Below are positions 25,939-36,010 of a stretch of DNA of 64,000 bases, in pieces. Both the position numbers and the translations under genes were made by a program. Within the stretch, counting starts at the first letter, position 1. Every line of letters starts with the position of its first letter. The stretch is taken from assembly GCA_045561055.1 (NCBI GenBank), contig JBJKYL010000019.1, positions 62,001 through 126,000 on the forward strand, given 5' to 3'. The notes under the pieces were generated by a model. The model ran no database searches. It was given only the letters and a program-made list of their open reading frames with translations, and was not told the DNA's origin. Source of the DNA: SMWC01 sp045561055. GTDB taxonomy: Bacteria; Pseudomonadota; Gammaproteobacteria; Steroidobacterales; Rariloculaceae.

Positions 25939-28197
25939 ATGAGAATCGTTTTCGCAGTTGTTGCCCTTGTGTTAGTTGGCTTGTCTGCCGCCTTCGCCTT
26001 GGAGATCGATTACTCGTCGACTCGCAATATAGAGCTTAGGGCTTGCGATACGCATCTCTACAGGGGGCGGCGGTCGGAAGCCGAGCTCTGTTACGGAGCG
26101 CTTTTGACGAAAAGCCAGGACGCGCGGATTCGTGGCGAAGCATCTTGGGGCCTTGGCGATCTGCGTACCGCAAACTCCTATTTTCAGACGGCGGTTGAGA
26201 TATATCCGGAGGACGCTCATGCTCGGGCGCGTTGGGGTGGACTTTATCTTGCAACTCATCAGGACAGCGATGCAGTTAAGTTGTTCGAGGAAGCGCTTTC
26301 GTTAGATCCTGAACTTGCGGAGGCCAAACTTGGCCTCGCTAGCGTCTCTGCCGGACGTTTTGAGGACCGGGCCCGTGAGTTGATCAATGAGGTTCTAGAG
26401 AAAAATCCTGAACGCGTGGATGCGCATCTGCTGCTGGCACAGATGCACCTTGAGGAAGGTGCTCTGGAAGAAGCTGAAAAAGTACTAACGGAGGCGCTTG
26501 AAATTGTGTTGTCGTTAGATATGCCCCCGCTAGAGATATATGCGCTGAACGCATCTGGTGATCTTCTGCGTGATATTACCGATAGTCCCTGGACGGATCG
26601 AGCACTCGCCTATAACCCTCGCTATGGTGAAATCTATTCGACACCGGCCTATTTTTACGTCATTACGCGACGATACCGTCAGGCTATCGAACTACTGCAA
26701 CAAGCGGTCACCATTCAGCCTGATCTGTGGGCCGCTCACTCGGAATTGGGTGTGAATCTGCTACGCGAGAATCGGGTGGACGAGGCTCAACGGCATCTGA
26801 CAATTGCTTATCGAGGCGATCCTTTTAGTGCGAAAATCGTTAATACACTGCGTTTAATTGACAGTTTCGACAATTTTAAGGTTATTACGCATAGCCCTCG
26901 ATTGGGAGGTGAGTCCGATTTCCCAGGCATTATTTTGAGACTCCATAACGAAGAGGCGGATGTGCTCGAGCCTTATGTTGTAGATCTCGTATCCAGAAGC
27001 ATCGAGACCTTTACAGCACGTTATCAGTTCAATCTCGAGGAACCAGTGATTGTTGAGCTATACCCGGATTCCGCTGATTTCTCGGTGCGAACGTCCGGGT
27101 TGCCGGGGATAGGTCTCCTAGGTGTGACTTTTGGTTATCTTGTCGCGATGGACAGCCCCTCGGGGCGCCCCGAAGGTGACTTTCATTGGGGCACGACTCT
27201 ATGGCATGAAATGGCACATGTTTTTACGCTTGAAGCGACAGACCATCTCGTGCCACGCTGGTTTAGCGAGGGTGTCTCAGTTTTCGAGGAATGGAGTACA
27301 GGACCATTGCCCGGTCGGCACATTCCACTGCATGTTTTGCAGGCGATGGAAGAAGACAAATTCTTGCCCGTAGCCGATCTTGACAGCGGTTTCATACGAC
27401 CGACCTACGACGGTCAAATTATGGTTTCCTATATGCAGGCAGGACTGATTTGTCAGTACATCGAAAACCGTTGGGGGCAAAGCGGACTTGTAGGCATGTT
27501 GGAGGGTTTTCGCGACGGAACGACAACAAGTGAGGCTATTCTCCTGGCGCTTGGTGTTACACCGGATGTATTTGACAACGGTTTTCAAAATTTCATAGAG
27601 AACGAGTTTGAGGGCACACTAGCGGGTCTTGGAGACTGGCGTGAGCACCTTGCCGCGGCTTCCGAAGCGATGAGCGAAAATAACTGGGAGAATGTTATCG
27701 AGGCGGCTGATAAGGCGATCGTTAACTATCCTGACCATGTTGCTGAGAACTCGGCGTATCTTTATAAAGCACGCGCGCATGACCAACTCCAGCAGCGCTC
27801 GGCTGCGCTCCAGGCGTTAGAAAGATATTGGCGCGGTGGCGGTTATGACCCGTCAGCATTGAATCAGCTCGCTCGATGGCTTTTTGAGGAAGAGAGGAAG
27901 GCAGAAGCTATAGCAGTTGCGGAAGCTATTCTACAGGTTGCTCCGTTGGACAATGATTTACACATTCAGCTCGGCGATTGGCTTCTCGCAGAGCAGATGC
28001 CTGAAGTAGCGCTGCGTGAATATGAGGCATCGCTGGCTATGAATCCCCATGACCAGGCCGCGGCTCACTACCGGCTAGCGACAGCATATCGGCAACTGGA
28101 AGACGACGCTAGCACGCTATCACATGTATTGTATGCTCTAGAAATCGCCCCGCATTATCGGGAAGCACAACAATTATTACTGGAGATTGCACGTTGA
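25939..28197 (+). CDS. exported TPR protein with gluzincin-type metallopeptidase domain
   Basis: 752 residues with a signal peptide (MRIVFAVVALVLVGLSAAFA). Tetratricopeptide-like repeats fill about 45-310 and 560-752 (for example WAAHSELGVNLLRENRVDEA). Between them is a zinc peptidase core: HEMAH at 423-427 and WFSEGVSVFEEW with Glu444 as probable third ligand, typical of the peptidase MA/gluzincin group. The HExxH is intact, so activity is plausible. The stop overlaps the TTG start of the MoxR gene (TTGA). Substrate unknown; the repeats suggest docking within a complex. Confidence 0.8.
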   Translation: MRIVFAVVALVLVGLSAAFALEIDYSSTRNIELRACDTHLYRGRRSEAELCYGALLTKSQDARIRGEASWGLGDLRTANSYFQTAVEIYPEDAHARARWGGLYLATHQDSDAVKLFEEALSLDPELAEAKLGLASVSAGRFEDRARELINEVLEKNPERVDAHLLLAQMHLEEGALEEAEKVLTEALEIVLSLDMPPLEIYALNASGDLLRDITDSPWTDRALAYNPRYGEIYSTPAYFYVITRRYRQAIELLQQAVTIQPDLWAAHSELGVNLLRENRVDEAQRHLTIAYRGDPFSAKIVNTLRLIDSFDNFKVITHSPRLGGESDFPGIILRLHNEEADVLEPYVVDLVSRSIETFTARYQFNLEEPVIVELYPDSADFSVRTSGLPGIGLLGVTFGYLVAMDSPSGRPEGDFHWGTTLWHEMAHVFTLEATDHLVPRWFSEGVSVFEEWSTGPLPGRHIPLHVLQAMEEDKFLPVADLDSGFIRPTYDGQIMVSYMQAGLICQYIENRWGQSGLVGMLEGFRDGTTTSEAILLALGVTPDVFDNGFQNFIENEFEGTLAGLGDWREHLAAASEAMSENNWENVIEAADKAIVNYPDHVAENSAYLYKARAHDQLQQRSAALQALERYWRGGGYDPSALNQLARWLFEEERKAEAIAVAEAILQVAPLDNDLHIQLGDWLLAEQMPEVALREYEASLAMNPHDQAAAHYRLATAYRQLEDDASTLSHVLYALEIAPHYREAQQLLLEIAR

Positions 28198-29237
28198 GTT
28201 CTGAATCATCTAGTCAATTAGATACCGAAGAGGCGCGGGCTTTGATCGAAACATTTCAAGGGTCGCTCGATAATATCCGCGTGGAGGTCCAGAAAGTAAT
28301 TGTCGGGCAAGACGAGGTTGTGGAGCATCTACTTATGACGCTGCTGGTCGGTGGTCACTGCTTGATTACCGGGCTGCCTGGGACCGCGAAAACCTTGTTG
28401 GTGCGCACCCTGGCGGATGCTTTGGGATTGACATTCAAGCGTATCCAATTTACGCCGGACCTCATGCCTACTGATGTGACGGGCACAGATATCATTGAGG
28501 AAGACATTACGACAGGGCGTCGCACTTGGACGTTTGTGCCGGGACCGCTGTTTACTAATGTGATGCTCGCTGACGAAATAAACCGGACGCCGCCAAAAAC
28601 TCAATCGGCATTACTAGAGGCTATGCAGGAATTTTCGGTAACAGTACGCGGTAACCACCACACCATTACGCCCCCCTTTTTCGTGTTAGCGACTCAGAAT
28701 CCAATCGAGCTTGAGGGTACTTACCCGTTACCTGAGGCGCAGCTAGACCGGTTCCTGTTCAACGTCGTGTTGGACTATCTCAGTGATGATGAAGAGCTTG
28801 AAGTTGTGCAGCGGTATACGACGCAGATGGGCATTCCGGAAGTCAGCGCGTGTACTACACCCGAAGAAATCCTCAAGTTCCAGTGGCTTGTGCGTCAGGT
28901 GCCCGTCTCGGAGACCGTTAATCGGTTCGCTGTTGACCTGGTGCGGGCGACGCGCCCTGACGATCCTAATGCGCCCGAAGTTGTGCGCCGTTACGTTCAA
29001 TATGGCGCTAGCGTTCGTGCCACGATGTTCTTGACCCTGGCAGGAAAGGCTCGTGCGCTAATGAGTGGTAGGTTTCACGTCACAATCGACGACATCGCGG
29101 CGCTTGTCTTGCCGATTATGAGGCATCGTGTGTTGACAAATTATTTTGCAGAATCCGACGGTGTTGATACCGACGAGATCCTAGAACAGCTGGTGGCCGC
29201 GCTTGGCAGCTCCGGTCAGCAAGCTAAAGCCGGATAA
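28194..29237 (+). CDS. MoxR-family AAA+ ATPase
   Basis: 347 residues. Walker A GLPGTAKT, Walker B VMLADEINRTPPKTQSALLE and sensor-1 FFVLATQNPIELEGTYPLPE are all present, with the C-terminal lid domain. MoxR ATPases act as metal-insertion or assembly chaperones together with VWA partners. The TTG start overlaps the stop of the TPR-peptidase gene, and a DUF58 gene follows 20 bases later, the canonical MoxR-DUF58 pairing. It is cytosolic and presumably supplies the energy for the membrane VWA proteins around it. Confidence 0.93.
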   Translation: MSSESSSQLDTEEARALIETFQGSLDNIRVEVQKVIVGQDEVVEHLLMTLLVGGHCLITGLPGTAKTLLVRTLADALGLTFKRIQFTPDLMPTDVTGTDIIEEDITTGRRTWTFVPGPLFTNVMLADEINRTPPKTQSALLEAMQEFSVTVRGNHHTITPPFFVLATQNPIELEGTYPLPEAQLDRFLFNVVLDYLSDDEELEVVQRYTTQMGIPEVSACTTPEEILKFQWLVRQVPVSETVNRFAVDLVRATRPDDPNAPEVVRRYVQYGASVRATMFLTLAGKARALMSGRFHVTIDDIAALVLPIMRHRVLTNYFAESDGVDTDEILEQLVAALGSSGQQAKAG

Positions 29238-29257
29238 GACGGGGCGCTATTTAGTCA

Positions 29258-30166
29258 ATGAGTGAGCGAACCGCCGGAACGCCACGTGAACTCCTTAATC
29301 CTGAGGTGCTTGCGAGCTTGTCCAATCTGGAGCTTGTGGCGCGGGCGGCAGTACACGGATTTCTGAATGGTCTACATCGTTCCCCATTTTTTGGCTTTAG
29401 CCAGGAATTTGCGGAATATCGAGCCTATTCTGAGGGCGACGACCCGCGCTTCGTCGATTGGAATGTCTACGCGCGTACAGAGCGGACCTATATCAAGCGT
29501 TTTCTCGGTGAGACAAATACGCACCTTGTTATTCTTTTTGACGCTAGCGCGTCGATGGGTTATGGCAGTGGCTCTATTACAAAGTTGCAGTATGGGAAGT
29601 TTCTAGCAGCGACCCTGGCTTACATGGCTGCGCAACAGCATGATGCTGTGGGATTAGTCATCTTTGATGAAGAGGTGCGAGAGCAGCGTCGCCCATCCTC
29701 GCAGCCAGGGCAGCTCAGCGCAATATTGCATGCTATTGATCGCGTGACGCCTGGTACGGGAACCAATCTAGAAGTTCCGTTCGAACGTTTTCGACAGTAT
29801 CAGTCAGGTAAAGGACTCGTTGCGGTAATCTCCGACTTCTACTGTGATACGGCAGCAATGATAAAAAGTGTTCAGCCGCTTGCCTACCAAGGCCAGGACG
29901 TAATTCTCTTTCAGTTATTGGATCCGCAGGAACTCAAGCCAGAATTTAGGGAGTCCGCACTGCTCGAAGATATGGAGACCGGGGAAGCGATGGAAGTGTC
30001 GCCGATCTTTATGCGTTCGCGGTATCGCGACCGAATCCAGTCGCACGTAAATGCGCTTAGTGAAGCAGCTGCGGGAGCCGCCGCCGATCACCGCCTCGTT
30101 AGCATTGCTGAGCCATTGGATAGTGCACTGCGTAACTATTTGCTGTTCCGGCAGCGGCGGGGATAG
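29258..30166 (+). CDS. DUF58 domain protein (VWA-like MoxR partner)
   Basis: 302 residues with the DUF58 signature SEGDDPRFVDWNVYARTER and a VWA-like core: LVILFDASASMGYG, then GLVIFDEEVREQRRPS and a GTGTNLEVPFERF segment. No membrane segment is seen, so it is probably cytosolic or peripheral. It is next to moxR (20 bases) and 15 bases before the BatA-like gene, matching the moxR-DUF58-batA order of aerotolerance-type operons. Confidence 0.9.
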   Translation: MSERTAGTPRELLNPEVLASLSNLELVARAAVHGFLNGLHRSPFFGFSQEFAEYRAYSEGDDPRFVDWNVYARTERTYIKRFLGETNTHLVILFDASASMGYGSGSITKLQYGKFLAATLAYMAAQQHDAVGLVIFDEEVREQRRPSSQPGQLSAILHAIDRVTPGTGTNLEVPFERFRQYQSGKGLVAVISDFYCDTAAMIKSVQPLAYQGQDVILFQLLDPQELKPEFRESALLEDMETGEAMEVSPIFMRSRYRDRIQSHVNALSEAAAGAAADHRLVSIAEPLDSALRNYLLFRQRRG

Positions 30167-30181
30167 TTTTAGGAATTCATC

Positions 30182-32182
30182 ATGACGTTACTTGCTCCCG
30201 CATTTCTCCTTGGCCTGTTCGCGATCGGGGTGCCGTTGTGGCTACATCGTTTGTCATCAGAAAATCCTAATCGTCAGCCGTTCAGCTCCGTTATGTTTCT
30301 CGAGCCCGGTGAGCCGCGACGCGTGCTCGCCAAGAAGCTGCAGTACCTATTGCTTTTGGCGTTGAGAATCGGGATTCTATTGCTTTTGGCGCTCGCGTTC
30401 GCGAGACCCGCTTTGCTAGGGGGCGCCCAGACATTCCTTGGCGAGACTGCAAGTCTGCAGGTTGTTGTAATGGATCTATCCGCATCGCTTCGCTATGGTC
30501 AACGCTGGGACCGTGCGCAGGATGTAGCTAGCGACATCATTGACGAGATGGCCGCGTCCGACCTAGGACAACTTGTAGCGGCCGGACGGCTTACTCGCGT
30601 AATGGCGGAGCCGTCACTTGATCGTACTGGTCTCAGGCAGGCGCTGAATACTCTCGAGCCAGGGTTATTCCGTATCGATTATGGCCAACTCATCAGTGCT
30701 ATGGATGGTGTTTTGAGTGGTGTTGAGCTACCAATCGTCGTTCATCTTGTGACCGATCTTCAACAAACGTCGATGCCTGCCCGTTTCGCGGATCTGGCGC
30801 CGCAGATGCCACTCGAGATTCAGATACACGACGTCTCATCTCAAGGTCATATCAACATGAGCATTGAGGGCCTAGCTTGGACAGCAGCATCAGGAGCTGT
30901 CGCTGTTGCGGTTCGCGGCTATGGTACGGAGGAGTCGCAGACGGCGGTTACGCTAGAACTCAATGGTGAAGAAGTTGCGAGGCAGCAGATCACTATGCTG
31001 GCGGACGCTGGAGCCCAGCTCAGTTTTGATGGGCTGGAGCTCGAGACCGGCGCTAATCGTATTCGCGTGCAGTTGGAATCCGGCGATGGACTGGCTGTAG
31101 ATGACGAGAGAGTGCTCGTCGTTCGGCGTCCAGTGCCGCGCCCATTACTGCTCGTCACTGGAGATCCGCGAGGCAGAGACGGATTGTTCGTTACAGCAGC
31201 GATAGATACGTTACCGGAACTGGCTTTTCAGATCGAACAAATTACGCTCGGCGCGCTTGGTGAAAAGACGCTAGCCGAATATCCGCTAGTAATTGTTGGT
31301 GATGGGGGGATTCTCGCAGACGAGGATTCGGAACAACTAAGGGAATACGTTAATGCTGGCGGGGCGCTCCTGATGGCGCTCGGACAGCGAGCTACCGGGC
31401 TCAACCAAGTGCCGGTCACAGGCCACAATTTTTCTGCGATCTCGCAGTTCGCTGAGGTGGACGGTGAATACGCTTCTGTTGGTAATTTAGATCGTACGCA
31501 TCCCGCTTTGGGTAGTCTTGATGAGCTGCGCTCGGCAAGATTCTCTCGGTATCATGCCGTTGAACCGGCCGAGTTGGATAGTGTTCCTGTCGTGCTTGAC
31601 GATGGTACACCTTTATTGATAGAGCACACTATGGGCGCCGGACAGGTTTTCCTATTCACGTCTTCACTAGACCGTGAGTGGAATGATCTACCCGTCAAAC
31701 CGGTATTCGTGCCAATGCTAGCCGAACTCTCGTCGTACCTTACGGGTGACCTGACGTTGAGTAGTGAAGCGGATCTAGGCAGTACCCTGTCGCCGCGCGC
31801 GGTTGGTCTTGTCGGTGGGCAAATTTTCGATCCCGACGGTAATAAGGCGCTTGGGCTTGCGGGCGCGGGCTCAGGCGATGACGTATTGCTTAACCAGACG
31901 GGCTTTTATGAGATAGTAGGTTCGGGTCAGACAGAACTCGTTGCAGTGAATATTGATCCAAGAGAGTCAGATTTGGGAACAATCGAACCCAATGCGGTAA
32001 CGCGCTGGTTGGCTTTGGGGCCTCGAGTGACTGGGAACGGGCAAAGTGAAACTATTAATCTTTCAGAAATGCCACCTACGCCCTTGTGGCCATGGTTATT
32101 AGGTCTTCTCGTAATAATAGTCATCGTAGAATCTTGGGTCGGAAACTGGCATCTTAGGGTCCGGAGAGGAATTGCAGTATGA
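30182..32182 (+). CDS. BatA-like membrane protein (N-terminal Bat domain, VWA, glutaminase-like)
   Basis: 666 residues. The N-terminus is the BatA/aerotolerance anchor: PAFLLGLFAIGVPLWLHRLS, a Lys/Arg loop and a second helix ending ALAFARPALL. A VWA-like region (VVVMDLSASLRYGQRW) has the DxSxS pattern. A glutaminase-like region follows (YPLVIVGDGGILADEDSEQL, AGGALLMALGQ) without a catalytic Cys. A last helix lies near the C-terminus (PWLLGLLVIIVIVE). It repeats the architecture of the VWA protein at 22793. Its stop overlaps the DUF4175 start (ATGA). Confidence 0.82.
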   Translation: MTLLAPAFLLGLFAIGVPLWLHRLSSENPNRQPFSSVMFLEPGEPRRVLAKKLQYLLLLALRIGILLLLALAFARPALLGGAQTFLGETASLQVVVMDLSASLRYGQRWDRAQDVASDIIDEMAASDLGQLVAAGRLTRVMAEPSLDRTGLRQALNTLEPGLFRIDYGQLISAMDGVLSGVELPIVVHLVTDLQQTSMPARFADLAPQMPLEIQIHDVSSQGHINMSIEGLAWTAASGAVAVAVRGYGTEESQTAVTLELNGEEVARQQITMLADAGAQLSFDGLELETGANRIRVQLESGDGLAVDDERVLVVRRPVPRPLLLVTGDPRGRDGLFVTAAIDTLPELAFQIEQITLGALGEKTLAEYPLVIVGDGGILADEDSEQLREYVNAGGALLMALGQRATGLNQVPVTGHNFSAISQFAEVDGEYASVGNLDRTHPALGSLDELRSARFSRYHAVEPAELDSVPVVLDDGTPLLIEHTMGAGQVFLFTSSLDREWNDLPVKPVFVPMLAELSSYLTGDLTLSSEADLGSTLSPRAVGLVGGQIFDPDGNKALGLAGAGSGDDVLLNQTGFYEIVGSGQTELVAVNIDPRESDLGTIEPNAVTRWLALGPRVTGNGQSETINLSEMPPTPLWPWLLGLLVIIVIVESWVGNWHLRVRRGIAV

Positions 32183-34578
32183 CCGTCCAATCACAGTTGG
32201 AAAGCTACCTTAATGAGTTCCGTCGTAGACTCAAGGCCCTGATCGTTGCTCGTGGCGCTGCGGTGCTTTCTGTTGCGGCACTGCTGTTTACACTGGGCGC
32301 GGTATACGTTGGCACTCGACAGGCCTTTGCCAATGACTTCATGGTTGGTGCGCGACTGCTTCTCGTATTGTTGCTTGTTGGTTTGGTCATCGGTTTGTTG
32401 GCATTTCCACTGCGTTTGTTGCAGCGCTCTGAAGGAGTAAAGGATATCGAGCGTCGCGCGCCTGATTTTGATGGGCGCGTTGAAACCTACCATGGGCTCG
32501 TTAAATCTTCCGAAAATGATGAGCAACATTCCCCATTTTTGGGCTTGCTCGCTGAAGACACATTGAAGGTTGCGCGCCGAATCCCGATAGCACTGAAAAT
32601 TAGAGATTGGGAGATATCTGCGCCGACCGTTATCACAGTCGTTGCGTTAGGTGCTTTGATCTGGTTCGCTGCGTTCGGTCCGGGTAACTGGCGATACGGT
32701 GCACGGCATCTATGGGCCGGCTGGGCCATTTCCGATACGCTTCCGCCACAACGAATTGTTGTCACACCGGGAGATGGGGCGGTCCGGCGCGGCGGCGATT
32801 TTCAGATTACAGCGAATGCTGCCGGTTTCGATCCATTGGACGCTTTAGTTTTTGCACTTTTCGAGGGTAGTGAAACCTGGGAAAGTGCGCCAATGGACAT
32901 GTCGGAGGAGGGCGGTTTCGACTTCAGTTTTTATGCGGTTCGAGAACCGCTTCGTTACTACGTTACCTCGGCAGGTATAAGCAGTGAGGAATTCGAAATT
33001 CAGGTTGTTGATCTTCCTCGCGTGAGTAGCGTCAAGCTAACCTATCAATATCCGCAGTGGACGCAGTTAGATAGCTTGACCGAAGACCCTGGCTATGACA
33101 TTCGTGCCGTAGCTGGTACCAGAGTTGAGGTTGAAGTTCGCACCGACAGGCCGCTAAGCGACGCAGAACTTGTAGTCAACGGAGAATCGCTGACGATGTC
33201 GTCCAGCGATTCATTGGCGACGGCTACCCTAGAAGTCAGCGACGAGGGGGAGTATTACGTTTCGACTTTGTTTAACGGTGATCCGGTTCGGTTGTCGGAC
33301 ACTTATTTTATCGATGTCGTTCCGGACAACAGGCCAGCGGTAACGATTGTTAAGCCTGGCCGTGACTGGCGTGCCAGTAATATTGAGGAAGTCTCTCTGC
33401 AAATTCAGGCGAGCGACGATTTTGGACTGGATCGCTTGGAATTGCATTACGCTGTCAACGGGGGTGAGTGGCAGATAACTGAGCTAGAAGTCGAGGGCGA
33501 CTATGCCCTGAACGAAGAAATTCTCTATCTCGAAGATCTGGCGCAACTCGACCAAGAGATGGTTCTGGAACTTTTGAACCCGGAAGGCGCCGAAGCAATT
33601 GATAAAAGGCTCGTGCCCGGTGATCTTATATCTTACTTTGCCGAGGCCTACGATCGAGATTCTTCGATGCGGACTGATCTTTATTTCGTCGAAGTCCAGC
33701 CGTTCGATCGCAGTTTCTCGCAGTCCTCGCAAGGCGGTGGCGGAGGAGGAGGGGGTGGTGGTGCTGGAGAGCAGAGCGAAATTTCGCAACGCCAGAAGGA
33801 AATACTCGTAGCGACCTGGAATTTGATCCGTGAGCAAGATGAGCAAGCTGGTTACCAGGATGAACAGCAGATTCAGGATAATGGTTTGCTCTTGGCTGAG
33901 CTGCAACGGACGCTCGCCGAGCAAGCCCAGACGTTGGCGTCGCGAACACGCGCAAGGCAACTAACGAGCGTTGACGAAAAAATCCAGACCTTTGTTCAAA
34001 GTTTAGAAAGTGCGGCTGAAGCGATGATGCCTGCCGCGGATCGATTGGCTGATGTCGAGTTTGATGATGCGGTTCCGTCGGAACAGGAAGCTTTGCAGCA
34101 CTTGCTCAAGGCCGAAGCGGTATTCACGGATATCCAGGTTGCGTTCAATCAGGGTGGCGGCGGTGGCGGTGCTGGCGGTTTCGCCGGTCGTGATTTGGCA
34201 GAATTATTTGAACTCGAAATGGATCTGGATAAGAACCAATATGAGACGGAATCGGCCGTATCTTTTGGTAGCCCGCAGGAACAGGAGGTTGATGAGGCAA
34301 TCGCTAAGCTTCAAGAATTAGCGCAGCGCCAAGAAAATCTTGCCAGGCAAGCCAATCAGCGCAACGGGCTGACCGAGGAAGAACGCTGGCAGCAACAGGA
34401 ACTGCGGCGAGAGACGGAAGAGCTCAGACAGGAACTTGATCAGTTACGGCAGGCTGCGGCTAACCAGCAACAACAGTCCGTCGGTGCTTCGGGAAACCAG
34501 GCTAGTGGTGGGGCACAGGGCCAGCAGACAGAAGAAGCAATGCGTGAACTCGATAATGCGCTGCAGGGCTATGAATAG
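32179..34578 (+). CDS. DUF4175-family membrane protein, N-terminal part
   Basis: 799 residues. Two N-terminal helices (VLSVAALLFTLGAVYVGTRQ and LLVLLLVGLVIGLLAF), a third helix near 155, then Ig-like beta domains (VSSVKLTYQYPQWTQL; DSSMRTDLYFVEVQPFDRSF), a nine-Gly run and a long Gln/Glu-rich coiled-coil region. This layout fits the DUF4175/TIGR02302-type proteins found beside MoxR operons. The frame stops at 34578 within the coiled coil, and the likely continuation lies in the next frame (34571-35746). Either two coupled genes or one gene with a frameshift. Confidence 0.78.
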   Translation: MTVQSQLESYLNEFRRRLKALIVARGAAVLSVAALLFTLGAVYVGTRQAFANDFMVGARLLLVLLLVGLVIGLLAFPLRLLQRSEGVKDIERRAPDFDGRVETYHGLVKSSENDEQHSPFLGLLAEDTLKVARRIPIALKIRDWEISAPTVITVVALGALIWFAAFGPGNWRYGARHLWAGWAISDTLPPQRIVVTPGDGAVRRGGDFQITANAAGFDPLDALVFALFEGSETWESAPMDMSEEGGFDFSFYAVREPLRYYVTSAGISSEEFEIQVVDLPRVSSVKLTYQYPQWTQLDSLTEDPGYDIRAVAGTRVEVEVRTDRPLSDAELVVNGESLTMSSSDSLATATLEVSDEGEYYVSTLFNGDPVRLSDTYFIDVVPDNRPAVTIVKPGRDWRASNIEEVSLQIQASDDFGLDRLELHYAVNGGEWQITELEVEGDYALNEEILYLEDLAQLDQEMVLELLNPEGAEAIDKRLVPGDLISYFAEAYDRDSSMRTDLYFVEVQPFDRSFSQSSQGGGGGGGGGGAGEQSEISQRQKEILVATWNLIREQDEQAGYQDEQQIQDNGLLLAELQRTLAEQAQTLASRTRARQLTSVDEKIQTFVQSLESAAEAMMPAADRLADVEFDDAVPSEQEALQHLLKAEAVFTDIQVAFNQGGGGGGAGGFAGRDLAELFELEMDLDKNQYETESAVSFGSPQEQEVDEAIAKLQELAQRQENLARQANQRNGLTEEERWQQQELRRETEELRQELDQLRQAAANQQQQSVGASGNQASGGAQGQQTEEAMRELDNALQGYE

Positions 34579-35746
34579 GGTAGGCGGTCAGGAGGGAGAG
34601 AATCTTGATCCCGAACAGATGCAGCGTGCGATGGAAGAGGCTCGACGCCAGCTCGATCGAGCGCTCGAGCAGATGACAGCACAGCGTCAAGCCGTGGCGG
34701 AGGAAGCTTTCTCTGGGTTGTCCGACCGTTCCGGTGAGCTGTTTGATGAACAACGCCAGATAGCGAATGAGTTACAACAGGTGGCACGAAGATATCTTGA
34801 TGCTCAGGCGCGAAATGAGCCTACACGAGATGTCTTAAGTCCAGAGGAAACCTACGATTTGGCCGTGCGAAAATGGGAAATGCAGCAAGAGCTTGAGCAA
34901 CTCGAGCAGGATATCCAGGCCATAGCACAGCAGTTTAGAGGGCAGACACCTAGTGCGAGCGAAGAGTTGCGGGATTCGTTGACTGATCTGCAACGATCGC
35001 AGGCGATTGCTCGTCTTGGTGATGCAGCCGCGGCTATTCGTTATGGCGCTGCGCAGCAAGCTGCGCCGATGGAGGGAATAACAACGGCGGCGTTGGATGA
35101 GCTGCAGCGAGGGACAGAGCGTGCTTTAGCGCTTGCGTTACGGGAATCTGGGGAGGGCATCCAAGCTGAGTCTGATGCTACGGCCGAATTACTCGCGGAA
35201 CTTCAGAGCCTTCGTCGCGAGCTTTCAGAGTTACAGGCTGGGCAACCGGGTCAGCAAGGCCAGTCGGATCAAGCTGGCCAGGGCGGTCAACAGTCCGGCG
35301 GTGTATTCGGCGGCAACACGTTCGGTGGTGGGCAGGGTTTCTACGATCCGAATCGTCGAGGACTTGGCGCATGGGATCCTGCAGGTATTGCGAGTTTTGA
35401 CGAGAACTTGCAGGCTGAGCTCGAGGATAGGCTGAATGAGGCGGGGGCGGATCTGTTGACGCTCGGGTCACGTTTGCGTACGGAAGGCTTAACTGCTGAG
35501 GAGCTCGAGGCCGTTCGTCGTCTAGGTGATGCGCTTCGCGGCGGGCTCACGGGTAACCCCGAGTTAGTCGAACAGGAATTTCTCGCAATGTTGAGTTTAG
35601 TAGAGCAATTGGAACTGCAGCTTGCCAGTAGTGAGTTGGGTAATGACGACGGGGGAGTTAGGACTGAGACGCCGGCTCAGGTCACTCAGGGTTACGAGGA
35701 TGCTGTGGCCGAGTATTTTCGCCGGCTCAGTCGTGTTGCCGAGTAG
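34571..35746 (+). CDS. DUF4175-family coiled-coil protein, C-terminal part
   Basis: 391 residues from the ATG at 34571, which overlaps the preceding TAG by eight bases (ATGAATAG). The protein is Gln/Glu/Arg-rich coiled coil (MEEARRQLDRALEQMTAQRQ and others), a Gly/Gln-rich linker and an Asp/Glu-rich helical end. It has no signal peptide or membrane helix of its own and continues the character of the preceding DUF4175 tail, so it probably works with that protein or is the second half of one protein broken by a frameshift. The frame stays open upstream to 34436, but those residues look non-coding. It ends the cluster. Confidence 0.75.
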   Translation: MNRVGGQEGENLDPEQMQRAMEEARRQLDRALEQMTAQRQAVAEEAFSGLSDRSGELFDEQRQIANELQQVARRYLDAQARNEPTRDVLSPEETYDLAVRKWEMQQELEQLEQDIQAIAQQFRGQTPSASEELRDSLTDLQRSQAIARLGDAAAAIRYGAAQQAAPMEGITTAALDELQRGTERALALALRESGEGIQAESDATAELLAELQSLRRELSELQAGQPGQQGQSDQAGQGGQQSGGVFGGNTFGGGQGFYDPNRRGLGAWDPAGIASFDENLQAELEDRLNEAGADLLTLGSRLRTEGLTAEELEAVRRLGDALRGGLTGNPELVEQEFLAMLSLVEQLELQLASSELGNDDGGVRTETPAQVTQGYEDAVAEYFRRLSRVAE

Positions 35747-36010
35747 TAACTCCAGCTAAATTTTTCTTCTTTGGGTATGGTTTGGGCCATATGTGATTTC
35801 TAGCGAGCGTGGAAAAATAACAAATCCTTAAGCTCAAATTGTCAACGGGGCGTAAACCTAGCCGTTTATTCTCTAATCGGATAGTTTTATTTGGTAGCGA
35901 TACCGCGAGTTTTTCCTTCGCGGCGTAAATCCGGACGTTTGGTGGGATAATCAAACCATTGAAATATATGAAATAGACGGAAAAAAGAGCAAATAGATTG
36001 CCTTAGGAAT

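Noticed and set aside
33728..33770. possible frameshift at the Gly-rich run of the DUF4175 gene
   Set aside because: The frame stays open across the run and the downstream coiled coil continues normally.
34436..34570. 5' extension of the DUF4175 C-terminal gene
   Set aside because: Those residues overlap the other DUF4175 part and read as non-coding; the ATG at 34571 fits better.
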